DNA of 13,863 bases from Flavobacteriaceae bacterium (GCA_029245825.1 JAQWON010000019.1:1-13863), one strand, 5' to 3'; shown: positions 1 to 8,640, counted from the stretch's first letter. Numbers and translations: made by a program. The notes: generated from the sequence alone by a model not told the origin.

Positions 1-1150
1 AATCATAGACTCTGAGTGATTTTTTTTTAGATTTTTCTTCAAACTTTTTTGGTGAAATTGTATTGATATAATCAATTTTTTTCCCAGCATCCTTCCAACT
101 TGTAAAACCTCCGTTGAGATATCCTAAAGTGTTGTCAAATCCAACTCTTGCAAGTCTTTTAATTGTTTCTTTTTCTCTTCCCTTTGGAATGATTAAAAGT
201 AAAGGTGTTGATATTTCTTCAATAATTGTTCCTGCCCAGGGAGCAAAAATTCCATCTATACCAATAAATAATGAATTTGGAATATGATCTGATGCAAACT
301 CATTTTTATCTCTAACATCTAATATAATTACATCTCTACTTTTGGAAAGATTTTCAAATTCATCAACGCTTAAAGGTTTTAATCCATTAGCTATGACCTT
401 TGAGGTCTTTTGACAACCTTCTATATTCATTTTAACATTAGAAGGAAAGTATTTTGGAGGTTTTTCTAATCCTGCAATTAGTTCATTAACAAATTCATTT
501 TCTGAAACGTCAGGATTCAAAGCATAATTTGTTTTTTTCTCATCACCTAATAAAGCCATTGTCTTTTTGCTAATTTTTTTTCCGCAGGCTGAACCAAAAC
601 CATGAGAAGGATATATAATCAGATTATCTTCTAAAGGGAAAATTTTATCTCTCAGACTTTTATATAAAAGTTTTGCAAGATATTTTTTACTAAATCCATT
701 TTTAGACTTTTGAGCAAGATCTGGTCTTCCAATATCACCAATAAAAAGAGTGTCTCCTGTAAATAATGAATGATTTTTTCCGTTTTCATCCTTTAATAAA
801 TAACAAGTGCTTTCCATTGTATGCCCTGGTGTGTGTAGTGCAAAAATTTTAAGATTCCCAATATTTAGTTCTTCAGAATCATTTAAAATCAGGCAATCAA
901 ATTTTGGATTTGCCAGTGGGCCAAAAACTATTGGTGCACCGGTATGCTCTGATAAGGGTAGATGTCCACTTATAAAATCAGCGTGAAAATGAGTTTCAAA
1001 AATGTATTTAATTTTGGCATTAGTTTTTTTAGCTCTACTGATATATGGTTCAATTTCTCTTAATGGATCAATTATTATTGCTTCTCCATTACTCTCAATG
1101 TAATAAGACATTTGAGATAAACACCTAGTTAAAATTTGTTCTATTAACAT
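1..1150 (-). CDS. MBL-fold persulfide dioxygenase / rhodanese protein (CstB-like), 3' end cut by window
   Basis: Read by reverse-complementing from the ATG at 1150: 383 codons stay open to the window edge, so the C-terminus is missing. Residues ~1-200 form a metallo-beta-lactamase fold of the ETHE1/CstB persulfide dioxygenase type. Visible metal-site elements are THFHADF (H54, H56, D58), TPGH (H110), TGDTLF (D133) and PSHGFGSACG (H183), with a cysteine (C189) close to the last ligand. Residues ~258-360 form a rhodanese-like domain (ILDVRDKNEF, then GYLNGGFTSW). At the place of the catalytic cysteine the sequence reads LLLIIPKG, so this domain should be catalytically dead, like the pseudo-rhodanese linker known in CstB. 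A second rhodanese domain seems to begin at ~366 and runs off the edge. Expected role: oxidation of persulfides such as glutathione or coenzyme A persulfide to sulfite or thiosulfate in the cytoplasm. The family call is firm; substrate is inferred. The gene diverges from topA. Confidence 0.88.
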   Translation of the reverse strand, partial: MLIEQILTRCLSQMSYYIESNGEAIIIDPLREIEPYISRAKKTNAKIKYIFETHFHADFISGHLPLSEHTGAPIVFGPLANPKFDCLILNDSEELNIGNLKIFALHTPGHTMESTCYLLKDENGKNHSLFTGDTLFIGDIGRPDLAQKSKNGFSKKYLAKLLYKSLRDKIFPLEDNLIIYPSHGFGSACGKKISKKTMALLGDEKKTNYALNPDVSENEFVNELIAGLEKPPKYFPSNVKMNIEGCQKTSKVIANGLKPLSVDEFENLSKSRDVIILDVRDKNEFASDHIPNSLFIGIDGIFAPWAGTIIEEISTPLLLIIPKGREKETIKRLARVGFDNTLGYLNGGFTSWKDAGKKIDYINTISPKKFEEKSKKKSLRVYD

Positions 1151-1249
1151 AATGAAGATGTGTAATTTTCAATCAGGCGTAAAAATAAAATAAATACGTT
1201 AAATCTTAATATCTGAAACATAAAAATATTAACTCTGAAAAAAACTACA

Positions 1250-1257
1250 TACTTTTG
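1250..1257 (+). promoter_or_regulatory. Probable -7 box of the topA promoter (TACTTTTG)
   Basis: TACTTTTG matches the Bacteroidota sigma-A box TAnnTTTG at every fixed position. It ends 20 bases before the topA ATG, so the 5' leader would be only about 15 nt and has no Shine-Dalgarno sequence, as is common in this phylum. No clear TTG element is seen about 19-21 bases upstream. No equally good box was found for the divergent minus-strand gene in 1151-1277. Confidence 0.55.
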
Positions 1258-1277
1258 CGATCATAATATTTTAATTA

Positions 1278-3719
1278 ATGGAAAAAAATCTAGTCATAGT
1301 TGAGTCTCCTGCTAAAGCAAAAACAATAGAGAAATTCTTAGGTAAAGATTTTAAGGTAGTCTCTTGTTATGGCCACATTGCTGATTTACCATCAAATGAG
1401 CTTGGAGTAAATGTCGAGGATGATTTTAAGCCTAAATACATTGTTTCATCTGAAAAAAAGAAGGTTGTCACTGAGTTAAAAAAAATGGCTAAACAAACAG
1501 ATGTAGTTTGGTTAGCAAGTGATGAAGATAGAGAAGGTGAGGCTATTGCATGGCATTTGGCTAATAATCTTGATTTAAAAAATAAAATTGCAAAAAGAAT
1601 AGTTTTCAATGAAATTACACAAAATGCTGTTTTAACTGCAATAGAAAATCCAAGAGAGATTAATGAAAATCTAGTTAATGCTCAACAAGCAAGAAGAGTT
1701 CTTGACAGATTAGTTGGCTATGAATTGTCACCAGTTCTTTGGCGTAAAATTAAAAGGGGATTATCAGCTGGTAGAGTCCAATCTGTTTCAGTTAGATTGA
1801 TTGTAGAAAAGGAAAGAGAAATTAACTTATTTGTACCTAAAGAAAGTTATAAAACAATAGCTTTATTTAAAACTGATAAAGATCAAAAAATTGATGCGCA
1901 GGGAGTTTCTGTTTTCTCTTCAAATCTTGATGCTAGCTCTTTTTTAGAACAAAATATTAGCACAAAATATTATGTGGAGAGTGTAGAAAAAAAACCATTA
2001 TTGAGAAAACCTCCTGCGCCTTTTACAACTTCAACTATGCAACAAGAAGCTTCCAATAAGCTTTCATTTTCTGTTAGCAAGACAATGAATGTGGCTCAAA
2101 AACTTTATGAAGCTGGTTTGATAACATATATGAGAACTGATAGTGTTAGGCTTTCAGATGATTTTAAAAAAGAGCTTAAAATTGAAATTGAAAATCGATA
2201 TGGCGAATCATACCATTTGTCGCGTAATTACAAAAATAAAAATAGCTCAGCTCAACAAGCTCATGAAGCTATTAGACCAACAAATCCTGTAAATGATAAA
2301 ATTCAACTTGACTATGACCAGTTAAGACTTTATCAACTAATATGGAAGAGAACCATTGCCTCGCAGATGAGTGATGCTAAAATAGAGAAAACTCAAATTA
2401 AGATTAAACTAAATAAATCAGATGAATTTTTTATTGCAATTGGGGAGATTCTTCAATTTGACGGGTTTTTAAAGGCTTACATTGATGATTCTGATTCATT
2501 AAAATTTGAAGGAATTCTTCCTGATTTGAAAAAAGATGATGAGCTTTTTCTTAAAGAAATGATCACTAATCAAAAATTTAGTAATCCCCCATATAGATAC
2601 TCAGAGGCTTCACTTGTTAGAAAGCTAGAAGAGCTTGGTATAGGAAGACCTTCAACATATGCCCCAACAATTTCAACAATTCAAAATAGGGAATATGTCA
2701 AAAAAGGAATTTCTGAAGGAAAAACGAGAGAATATATTCAAATTAGATTAGAGAATAACGAAATAAAGGAACAGACTTTAACAGAAAAAACCGGAAGTGA
2801 AAAAGGGAAATTGATTCCAACAGACATCGGTATAATCGTTAATGATTTTCTTGTTGCAAACTTTAAAAATATACTAGATTATGGATTTACAGCTGGACTT
2901 GAGCAAAGTTTTGATCAAATTTCTGAAGGAAATCAAGATTGGACAAAAATCATAAAAGATTTTTATGAGCATTTTCATAAAAATGTTGATGATGTCAAAG
3001 AAAATGCAGAGAGAGAATCGGGTGAAAGAATTTTAGGAAAAGATCCAAAATCGGGAAGAGATGTAAAGGTTAGATTAGCGCGTTTTGGACCTGTTGCTCA
3101 AATAGGAAATATTGAAGATGATGACAAACCTATTTTTGCAGGTTTTACCCCTGGTCTTCAGCTAGAAAAAATTTCATTAGATCAGGCTTTAGAATTGTTC
3201 AAGCTTCCCAAAAATTTAGGAAACTATAATGGAGATGAGGTTATTATTAACAATGGAAAATTTGGTCCTTATGTTAAAAATAACGGCATGTTTGTTTCTA
3301 TTCAAAAGACAGATGATCCTATGGGAATTAATCTAGAAAGAGCAATTGAATTAATTGAAGAGAAAAAGAAAGCGGATGAACCTATTACAACATATAAAGA
3401 CTTTCCTGTAACCAAGGGATCCGGAAGGTTTGGGCCATTTATTAAATGGAATGGGAAATTTATAAATGTTAATAGGAAATATGATTTTAATAACTTAACT
3501 GAAGAAAATATCGTAGAATTAATAGAAGAAAAAATTCAAAAAGAAAAAGAAAAATTAATTGCTGAATGGTCTGATGAAGGTATTCGAGTTGAAAAAGGAA
3601 GATGGGGAAGAATATTAATAATTAAAGGATCAAAAAAAATTCAGTTAGGAAAAGATGTTGACCCAAAAAAAATTACTTTAGAGAAAGCAATTAAATATTT
3701 AGATAGTAAGAAAAAATGA
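1278..3719 (+). CDS. topA: DNA topoisomerase I (type IA)
   Basis: Relaxes negatively supercoiled DNA by a single-strand break held through a 5'-phosphotyrosine. The N-terminal TOPRIM domain starts at MEKNLVIVESPAKAKTIEKF (E9) and carries the metal acids in SDEDREGEAIAWH (D82, D84, E86). The catalytic tyrosine is Y284 in LITYMRTDSVRLS. RRVLDRLVGYELSP, GLSAGRVQSVSVRL and LEELGIGRPSTYAPTIS are further family blocks. At 813 aa it is close to the usual length for the family. Instead of four-cysteine zinc fingers the C-terminus has four topoisomerase C-terminal repeats, recognisable by FGPVAQIG (~603), FGPYVKNNG (~662), FGPFIKWNG (~718) and WGRILIIKG (~776), spaced about 56-59 residues. The start follows a good promoter box, and the first residues are the conserved TOPRIM beta strand. 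Its stop overlaps the next start (ATGA), which points to co-transcription and coupled translation. Confidence 0.97.
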   Translation: MEKNLVIVESPAKAKTIEKFLGKDFKVVSCYGHIADLPSNELGVNVEDDFKPKYIVSSEKKKVVTELKKMAKQTDVVWLASDEDREGEAIAWHLANNLDLKNKIAKRIVFNEITQNAVLTAIENPREINENLVNAQQARRVLDRLVGYELSPVLWRKIKRGLSAGRVQSVSVRLIVEKEREINLFVPKESYKTIALFKTDKDQKIDAQGVSVFSSNLDASSFLEQNISTKYYVESVEKKPLLRKPPAPFTTSTMQQEASNKLSFSVSKTMNVAQKLYEAGLITYMRTDSVRLSDDFKKELKIEIENRYGESYHLSRNYKNKNSSAQQAHEAIRPTNPVNDKIQLDYDQLRLYQLIWKRTIASQMSDAKIEKTQIKIKLNKSDEFFIAIGEILQFDGFLKAYIDDSDSLKFEGILPDLKKDDELFLKEMITNQKFSNPPYRYSEASLVRKLEELGIGRPSTYAPTISTIQNREYVKKGISEGKTREYIQIRLENNEIKEQTLTEKTGSEKGKLIPTDIGIIVNDFLVANFKNILDYGFTAGLEQSFDQISEGNQDWTKIIKDFYEHFHKNVDDVKENAERESGERILGKDPKSGRDVKVRLARFGPVAQIGNIEDDDKPIFAGFTPGLQLEKISLDQALELFKLPKNLGNYNGDEVIINNGKFGPYVKNNGMFVSIQKTDDPMGINLERAIELIEEKKKADEPITTYKDFPVTKGSGRFGPFIKWNGKFINVNRKYDFNNLTEENIVELIEEKIQKEKEKLIAEWSDEGIRVEKGRWGRILIIKGSKKIQLGKDVDPKKITLEKAIKYLDSKKK

Positions 3720-4861
3720 GTTTAGACTCCTTAATACCTGTCTCTGAAGAAGTTTTGTCATCACTATCTTTTTTGCCAAGACAAATAATTGGTAAGAACA
3801 TAAAAATTCACACTGAAAAGTCTGGTTTACCAGAAATAGAAGGAACAAAAATTGCAATCATTGGAATAGAAGAAATAAGAAATTCATTTTTTCCAACAGA
3901 GAAATACAGTTTAGAAAATTTTAGAAAAGCATTTTACAGATTATTTCCAGGGAATTGGGATTTTCAAATTTCTGACTTGGGCAACTTGCCTAATGGTGCA
4001 GAGCCAGAGGATACATATTTTGCTATAAAAGAAATATCAATTCACTTAAGACAACTAAATATTGTAACTGTAATAATTGGAGGTAGCCACGACATTATTT
4101 ATCCATTGTATGAGTCCTACAAAATAAATAATCAACTAGTTAATATAGTTTCAGTAGATAATCAGTTTGACTTTTCTCAAGAAGAAGAACTTGTTTCAGG
4201 GAGATCTTACATGAGTAAAATAATTATGAAGCAACCCAATTATTTGAATAATTACACAAATTTAGGTTACCAAAGCTTCCTAATTGCTCAAGAAGAATTG
4301 GATTTAATTGAAAAGCTTCATTTTGATTCCATTAGACTCGGTTTATTATTAGATAAAGTTTCAATTGCTGAACCATATCTTAGAGATGCAGATATTACTG
4401 GATTTGATATGAAAGTACTTTCCTGGGAAGCTGCTCAAAATAGTTCGGGTAATCCAAATGGAATTGACAGTAGGACAATATGTTCTCTAGCTAGATACGC
4501 AGGATTGAGTGATCGTTTGACATCATTTGGAATTTTTGAATTATTTCCTACAATACTTTTTGACAAATTAATTGCTCAAATTTTATGGTATTTTATTGAA
4601 GGATTTAATTGTAGGTTTGACGAATATCCTGTTTTAACGAGTCAAGGATATGGTAGGTATACTGTGACTTTATCGGACAGAGAATTAGTTTTTTATCAAA
4701 GTGAAAAAAGTAAAAGATGGTGGATAGAAATAACAAATAAAGATTACTTAAATAATAAAATGGAAAGATCAACGTTATTATCTTGCACCCATCAAGATTA
4801 TCTAGATGCATGTAATAATAGATTGCCTGATAGGTGGTGGAAAGAAATTAAAAGAGGGTGA
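3716..4861 (+). CDS. Arginase/formimidoylglutamase-fold protein with degenerate metal site
   Basis: The 381-aa protein has the ureohydrolase (arginase/agmatinase/HutG) fold: GGSHDIIYPLYESY (122-135), VSVDNQFDF (146-153), GFDMKVLSW (229-237) followed by NPNGID and LARYAGLSD. Active members need GGxH, DAHxD and SxDxDxxDP to bind two Mn ions. Here H125 is kept, but DAHxD is DNQFD (148-152, His lost) and SFDxDxxDP is GFDMKVLSW (second Asp replaced by K233, DP by SW). Normal hydrolysis of arginine or formimidoylglutamate is therefore doubtful. Automatic pipelines would probably call it formimidoylglutamase. No other histidine-degradation gene is in the window. It starts inside the topA stop (ATGA) and lies 133 bp upstream of gldK on the same strand. 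From memory, a homologue of this type sits next to gldK in other Flavobacteriia, suggesting a structural or T9SS-linked role; this is inference. Confidence 0.8.
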   Translation: MSLDSLIPVSEEVLSSLSFLPRQIIGKNIKIHTEKSGLPEIEGTKIAIIGIEEIRNSFFPTEKYSLENFRKAFYRLFPGNWDFQISDLGNLPNGAEPEDTYFAIKEISIHLRQLNIVTVIIGGSHDIIYPLYESYKINNQLVNIVSVDNQFDFSQEEELVSGRSYMSKIIMKQPNYLNNYTNLGYQSFLIAQEELDLIEKLHFDSIRLGLLLDKVSIAEPYLRDADITGFDMKVLSWEAAQNSSGNPNGIDSRTICSLARYAGLSDRLTSFGIFELFPTILFDKLIAQILWYFIEGFNCRFDEYPVLTSQGYGRYTVTLSDRELVFYQSEKSKRWWIEITNKDYLNNKMERSTLLSCTHQDYLDACNNRLPDRWWKEIKRG

Positions 4862-4894
4862 AATTTGATGATATTAGATGTAAAAAAAAATTAT

Positions 4895-4910
4895 TTCAAT
4901 TATAATTGAA
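4895..4910. repeat. 16-bp perfect palindrome upstream of gldK
   Basis: TTCAATTATAATTGAA is its own reverse complement. It lies 85 bases before the gldK ATG and 34 bases after the stop of the arginase-like gene. No T-tract follows, so it is a poor terminator; a protein-binding site is possible. In AT-rich DNA, palindromes of this size also arise by chance. Confidence 0.4.
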
Positions 4911-4962
4911 CCATAAAATATGTTAATAATTATGTTAATATCTTCAAAAATATTTAGTTTTA
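4906..4962 (+). promoter_or_regulatory. Possible gldKLMN promoter region
   Basis: Two imperfect TAnnTTTG candidates are seen before gldK. TAATTATG (4927-4934) has a TTG 18 bases upstream (4906-4908). TAGTTTTA (4955-4962) has no clear upstream TTG. Each misses one fixed position. The 133-bp gap makes a separate gldK promoter plausible, but read-through from topA cannot be excluded because no terminator is visible in the gap. Confidence 0.3.
4919..4940. repeat. Tandem pair TATGTTAATA upstream of gldK
   Basis: TATGTTAATA occurs at 4919-4928 and again at 4931-4940, a 12-bp period (just over one helical turn). It sits between the palindrome and the gldK start and could be a binding site for a regulator or simple AT-rich redundancy. 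Confidence 0.35.
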
Positions 4963-4994
4963 CGGTCAAATAATAAAACCTATCTGTTTTATTT

Positions 4995-6356
4995 ATGAAG
5001 AAATTATTCCTTTTTTTCCTTATTACCATAACTGTTTTTAGCTGCGGTAAAAAAAACAGAGGTGAACTTATTGGAATCAAACAAAAAAAATGGTTCCCTG
5101 AAAAACCTTATGGAATGACTTTGATTGAGGGAGCATCATTTATTATGGGAAAATCTGATGACGATGTAGCTAATCTTCAAAATGCACCAGCAATGACAGT
5201 TACAGTTCCTTCTTTTTATATGGATGAGACTGAAATAACAAACAGTGAATACAAACAATTTGTATATTGGGTCAAGGACTCAGTAGCCTTAGCATTATTA
5301 GCTAGAAGGGCTAACGAACTTGAGTTGGGAGAAGAACAAAAAGACGGAATAGGAGAGTTCGCTTTTAAAGATTCTGACACTTCAAAGCTCTCAGAATTTG
5401 AAAAATACATGCGTGAAAACTATTTTGATCTGGCAAAACCTCTTAATTGGGATTCAGATCTAACCTGGGAAACAGAAGATTATGTTGATCAAGATTATTC
5501 AGAAATTATGGATTCGCTTTATCTACACCCTGATTATTGGTATGATGGGCAGATGAAAATTGATGTAACTAAGTTAAAGTATAAGTTTACATGGTTTGAT
5601 GCTGAAGCTGCGGCTGCTGAATCTAAAAGAGTTAGAAATCAATTTATTGATAGAAAGCCCTACATACATCACGAAGATGGTCTAGAAATTTATCCTGACA
5701 CAACTGTTTGGATAAAGGATTTCATTTATTCTTACAATGAACCAATGCATAATGAATATTTTTCACATCCAGCCTTCCAGGATTATCCTGTAGTAGGTAT
5801 TTCATGGAAAAAAGCTGTTGCATTTTGTCATTGGAGAACACACTACAAAAACAGCTATCAAAAATCAAAAGGGAAACCACTTGTGAATAATTTTAGACTT
5901 CCAAGTGAAGCTGAGTGGGAGTTTGCTGCTAGGGGAGGTATTCCTTCTGGTGTTTACCCATGGGGAGGCCCTTACCTTTTGAATGATAGGGCATGTTTCC
6001 TTGCAAACTTTAAACCTTTAAGAGGAGATTATGCTGCTGATCAAGCAGTATACACAGTTGAGGCAAAGTCATATTTGCCAAATGATTTTAATTTATATAA
6101 CATGGCCGGTAATGTAGCTGAATGGACTAGTTCGTCTTATGACTCAGGTGCCTATGATTACGTTTCAACTTTAAATCCAAATATGGCAGTTAGATCGGAA
6201 GGAAGGAAAGTAATTCGCGGAGGATCATGGAAAGACGTTGCATATTATCTAAGAGTTAGTTCGAGAGATTATGAGTATGCTGATACCTCAAGGAGCTATA
6301 TTGGATTTAGAACGATTCAGGATTATTTAGGAACCTCAAAGGTTAAGATCAAATAA
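4995..6356 (+). CDS. gldK: Gliding motility / T9SS lipoprotein GldK (PorK-type)
   Basis: Outer-membrane lipoprotein that with GldN forms the large periplasmic ring of the type IX secretion system. The first 17 residues are a lipoprotein signal (MKKLFLFFLITITVFSC, lipobox ending at C17), which fixes the start. The mature protein has the formylglycine-generating-enzyme/sulfatase-modifying fold: MTLIEGASFIMG, FYMDETEITNSEYKQF, YPVVGISWKKAVAFCHW, FRLPSEAEWEFAARGG (~300-315), NMAGNVAEW (369-377), VIRGGSW (406-412) and YIGFRTIQD near the C-terminus. The C-terminal stretch where true FGEs carry their copper-binding cysteine pair (SSRDYEYADTSRSYIGF here) has no cysteine. The fold is therefore structural, as is typical of GldK. 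Residues ~95-270 hold an acidic, tyrosine-rich insertion within the fold. It is the first gene of gldKLMN, with 38 bp to gldL. Confidence 0.96.
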   Translation: MKKLFLFFLITITVFSCGKKNRGELIGIKQKKWFPEKPYGMTLIEGASFIMGKSDDDVANLQNAPAMTVTVPSFYMDETEITNSEYKQFVYWVKDSVALALLARRANELELGEEQKDGIGEFAFKDSDTSKLSEFEKYMRENYFDLAKPLNWDSDLTWETEDYVDQDYSEIMDSLYLHPDYWYDGQMKIDVTKLKYKFTWFDAEAAAAESKRVRNQFIDRKPYIHHEDGLEIYPDTTVWIKDFIYSYNEPMHNEYFSHPAFQDYPVVGISWKKAVAFCHWRTHYKNSYQKSKGKPLVNNFRLPSEAEWEFAARGGIPSGVYPWGGPYLLNDRACFLANFKPLRGDYAADQAVYTVEAKSYLPNDFNLYNMAGNVAEWTSSSYDSGAYDYVSTLNPNMAVRSEGRKVIRGGSWKDVAYYLRVSSRDYEYADTSRSYIGFRTIQDYLGTSKVKIK

Positions 6357-6394
6357 TTTTTTAATATATTTATTTAAACTTAAAACAATAAAAA

Positions 6395-7048
6395 ATGAAT
6401 GAAAAAGCACTAAAAAAACGTTTACAAGGTAAACTTGCGATGCACATGCTATTTGGCTTGGGTGGAGCAGTCGTTATCTTAGGAGCATTATTTAAAATTC
6501 TTCACTTAGAAATAGGCCCAATTACTGGAGGACTTGTTCTTGGTTTAGGGTTAGGAACAGAAGCACTAATTTTTACTGTTGCAGCTCTTAATACGGGAGA
6601 AATTAAGGAAGAACACGATGAATTTGTAAGTAAATTAGGTGGAGCTTCTGCTTCTGGTGGAGGTGTCAAAGAAAAAGGACTTTCTGCCAAAATTGATGAC
6701 ATGCTAAGAGAAGCTAAGCTTGACGCTGCTTTGATGAGCAAGTTGACACAAAGTATAAAAAGACTTGAGGCTTCTGCTGAAGCTTTAACTCCTGCAACTG
6801 AGGCCGTAGGTAAAGCTAATGAGTCCTCTGAAAATTATAGTAAGCAACTTCAACTCGCTGCTACTAAGATTCAAGAGCTAAACCAACTCTATTCATCTAC
6901 TATAAGATCTGCATCAGGTCAAGACGCATTCAATCAACAAGTATCTGAAAATGCTGAAAAACTTCGTATCCAAATGGAGGCATTGTCTTCAAATCTTTCA
7001 TCTTTGAATCAGGTTTACACGGGTATGTTAAATGCTATGAATAAATAA
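6395..7048 (+). CDS. gldL: Gliding motility / T9SS motor protein GldL (PorL-type)
   Basis: Inner-membrane stator protein that with GldM converts proton motive force into rotation for T9SS secretion and gliding. Two membrane helices are visible at about 14-36 (from HMLFGLGGAVVILGALFKIL) and 41-65 (IGPITGGLVLGLGLGTEALIF). Charged residues within them are K34, H37 and E56. These line up, with a +7 offset, with K27, H30 and E49 of Flavobacterium johnsoniae GldL as I recall them; E49 is the proposed proton carrier. The tyrosine at position 13 of that protein corresponds to F20 here. After a flexible Gly/Ser-rich stretch (~88-95) the cytoplasmic C-terminal half is predicted helical or coiled coil (SKLTQSIKRLEASAEAL onward), as in the family. 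Length 217 aa is normal. Only 12 bp separate it from gldM. Confidence 0.96.
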   Translation: MNEKALKKRLQGKLAMHMLFGLGGAVVILGALFKILHLEIGPITGGLVLGLGLGTEALIFTVAALNTGEIKEEHDEFVSKLGGASASGGGVKEKGLSAKIDDMLREAKLDAALMSKLTQSIKRLEASAEALTPATEAVGKANESSENYSKQLQLAATKIQELNQLYSSTIRSASGQDAFNQQVSENAEKLRIQMEALSSNLSSLNQVYTGMLNAMNK

Positions 7049-7060
7049 ATTTTATAAAAA

Positions 7061-8635
7061 ATGGCAGGAGCAAAAGAAACCCCAAGACAAAAACTTATCA
7101 GTTTGATGTATCTAGTATTTATCACAATGCTTGCATTAAATGTAAGCAAAGAGGTTCTTGATGGATTTGGACAGATGTTTACAAAGATCTCTACTGCTAA
7201 TACTAGGGTTGCTGCAAGTAATGAATCTATATATGAAAATATAGAGTTAAATGCTAAGGAGAAGGAAGGTAAATGGATTGTTCAAGATAAAGTAGCAAAG
7301 GAGATAAAGATTGAGTCTGATAAATTTTTTAATAAAATTCAAGATATTAAGGACCAGATAACTCAAAAGCAAAAGCTTGATGTAGAGATGCAAGAGTGGG
7401 CTAAATTAGATAAAGGAGAAGAACTTAATATCTTATGGTTCAAAGAAGGTGGTGACACGGCATCAAATGAGTTTATTCAAATGATTCAAGAATACAGAGG
7501 GAGCGTTTTGAGAGTTTTTGCTAGTAGATACCCGGCTTATACTGAGATGGTTGAGGAACGTTTTTTTACTGGAGATGAAAATAATCAAGTTGACACCAGA
7601 GACGGGACTAAACAAGATTGGTTAAAATTTAATTATGAAGGATTTCCTCTAGTTTCAAGTTTGGCTAAATTAACTATGATGCAAAATGATGTTCGTCAGA
7701 CTGAACACGATGTATTAACAACTTTAATGGGAAAAGAGTTAAAAATGTCATCTGCTGTTAATGAAGATAATTATATCAGTTTTCTAAAAACTGAGAAAGG
7801 AGCCTATTATCAAGGTGAAACTTTTGATGGCAGCGTTATTTTGGGAAGGAAAGGCGGGGCTCAGAAGCCTAATGCAGTTGAAATTACACTTGACGGCAAT
7901 GCTTTATCAGAAGATCAATATGAATTGATTGATGGTGGTATAAAGCTAAATGTAAATGCAGGAAGACCTGGAGATCATGTCCTAGTAGGAAGCCTTATGT
8001 TTCTTAACGAGGGGACAGAGTCTAGAATAGCTGTAAATCAATCTTTTGCAGTTATAGCAAAGCCTAATTCCGCAGTTATTTCAGCAGATAAAATGAACGT
8101 AGTGTATAGAGGAGTTGAGAATCCTCTTACAATCTCTATTCCTGGTATAGCAGACAATAAGGTTAGGGCAAGTGCACCTGGACTTAAAAGACTTAGAGGA
8201 AGTAAATTTATAATGAACCCTCTTAAAGGTAAAGAAGTTTTGATTAGAGCTAGTGGAACTTTGCCAGATGGGCAGAGTGTTAGTAGCTCAACAAAGTTTA
8301 GAATTAAAGATTTGCCTGCTCCTTCTGGTAGTGTTGCAAGACAGACAGGAACTGTATCAATACCAAAGGGTAACTTTTTAGCATCAAGAATAGGTGCAGT
8401 ATTACTAGATTTTGATTTTGAACTTCCAATTAATGTTATTGGCTTTACTATTCAAGCTCCTGGAGCTCCAGCTATAACTGTTTCAGGGAATAGATTAAAC
8501 GATAGAGCAAAATCTTTAGTAAATAGAACAAAATCTGGATCAACTGTTCAAATTTTTGATATTAAAGTACGAACACCAAAGAACCCTAATTTAAGATTTA
8601 AAAATCCAGCACCAGTTATTGTTAAATTAATATAG
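7061..8635 (+). CDS. gldM: Gliding motility / T9SS motor protein GldM (PorM-type)
   Basis: Partner of GldL: a dimer whose single N-terminal helix packs in the GldL ring and whose long periplasmic part reaches the GldK/GldN ring. The membrane helix lies at about 12-30 (KLISLMYLVFITMLALNV) and is preceded by R9, the position of the conserved arginine proposed to interact with the GldL acid. VSKEVLDGF follows directly, then a helical periplasmic domain (~45-220) and a chain of beta-rich domains to the end, matching the known four-domain (D1-D4) design. Length 524 aa fits the family. The N-terminal MAGAKETPRQK supports this start. Translation probably runs on from gldL, and gldN starts only 5 bp after the stop. 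Confidence 0.96.
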   Translation: MAGAKETPRQKLISLMYLVFITMLALNVSKEVLDGFGQMFTKISTANTRVAASNESIYENIELNAKEKEGKWIVQDKVAKEIKIESDKFFNKIQDIKDQITQKQKLDVEMQEWAKLDKGEELNILWFKEGGDTASNEFIQMIQEYRGSVLRVFASRYPAYTEMVEERFFTGDENNQVDTRDGTKQDWLKFNYEGFPLVSSLAKLTMMQNDVRQTEHDVLTTLMGKELKMSSAVNEDNYISFLKTEKGAYYQGETFDGSVILGRKGGAQKPNAVEITLDGNALSEDQYELIDGGIKLNVNAGRPGDHVLVGSLMFLNEGTESRIAVNQSFAVIAKPNSAVISADKMNVVYRGVENPLTISIPGIADNKVRASAPGLKRLRGSKFIMNPLKGKEVLIRASGTLPDGQSVSSSTKFRIKDLPAPSGSVARQTGTVSIPKGNFLASRIGAVLLDFDFELPINVIGFTIQAPGAPAITVSGNRLNDRAKSLVNRTKSGSTVQIFDIKVRTPKNPNLRFKNPAPVIVKLI

Positions 8636-8640
8636 AATAT

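Noticed and set aside
4995..6356. Sulfatase-activating formylglycine-generating enzyme
   Set aside because: The fold is there, but the C-terminal catalytic cysteines are absent and the gene heads a gldKLMN operon with a lipoprotein signal, so it is GldK.
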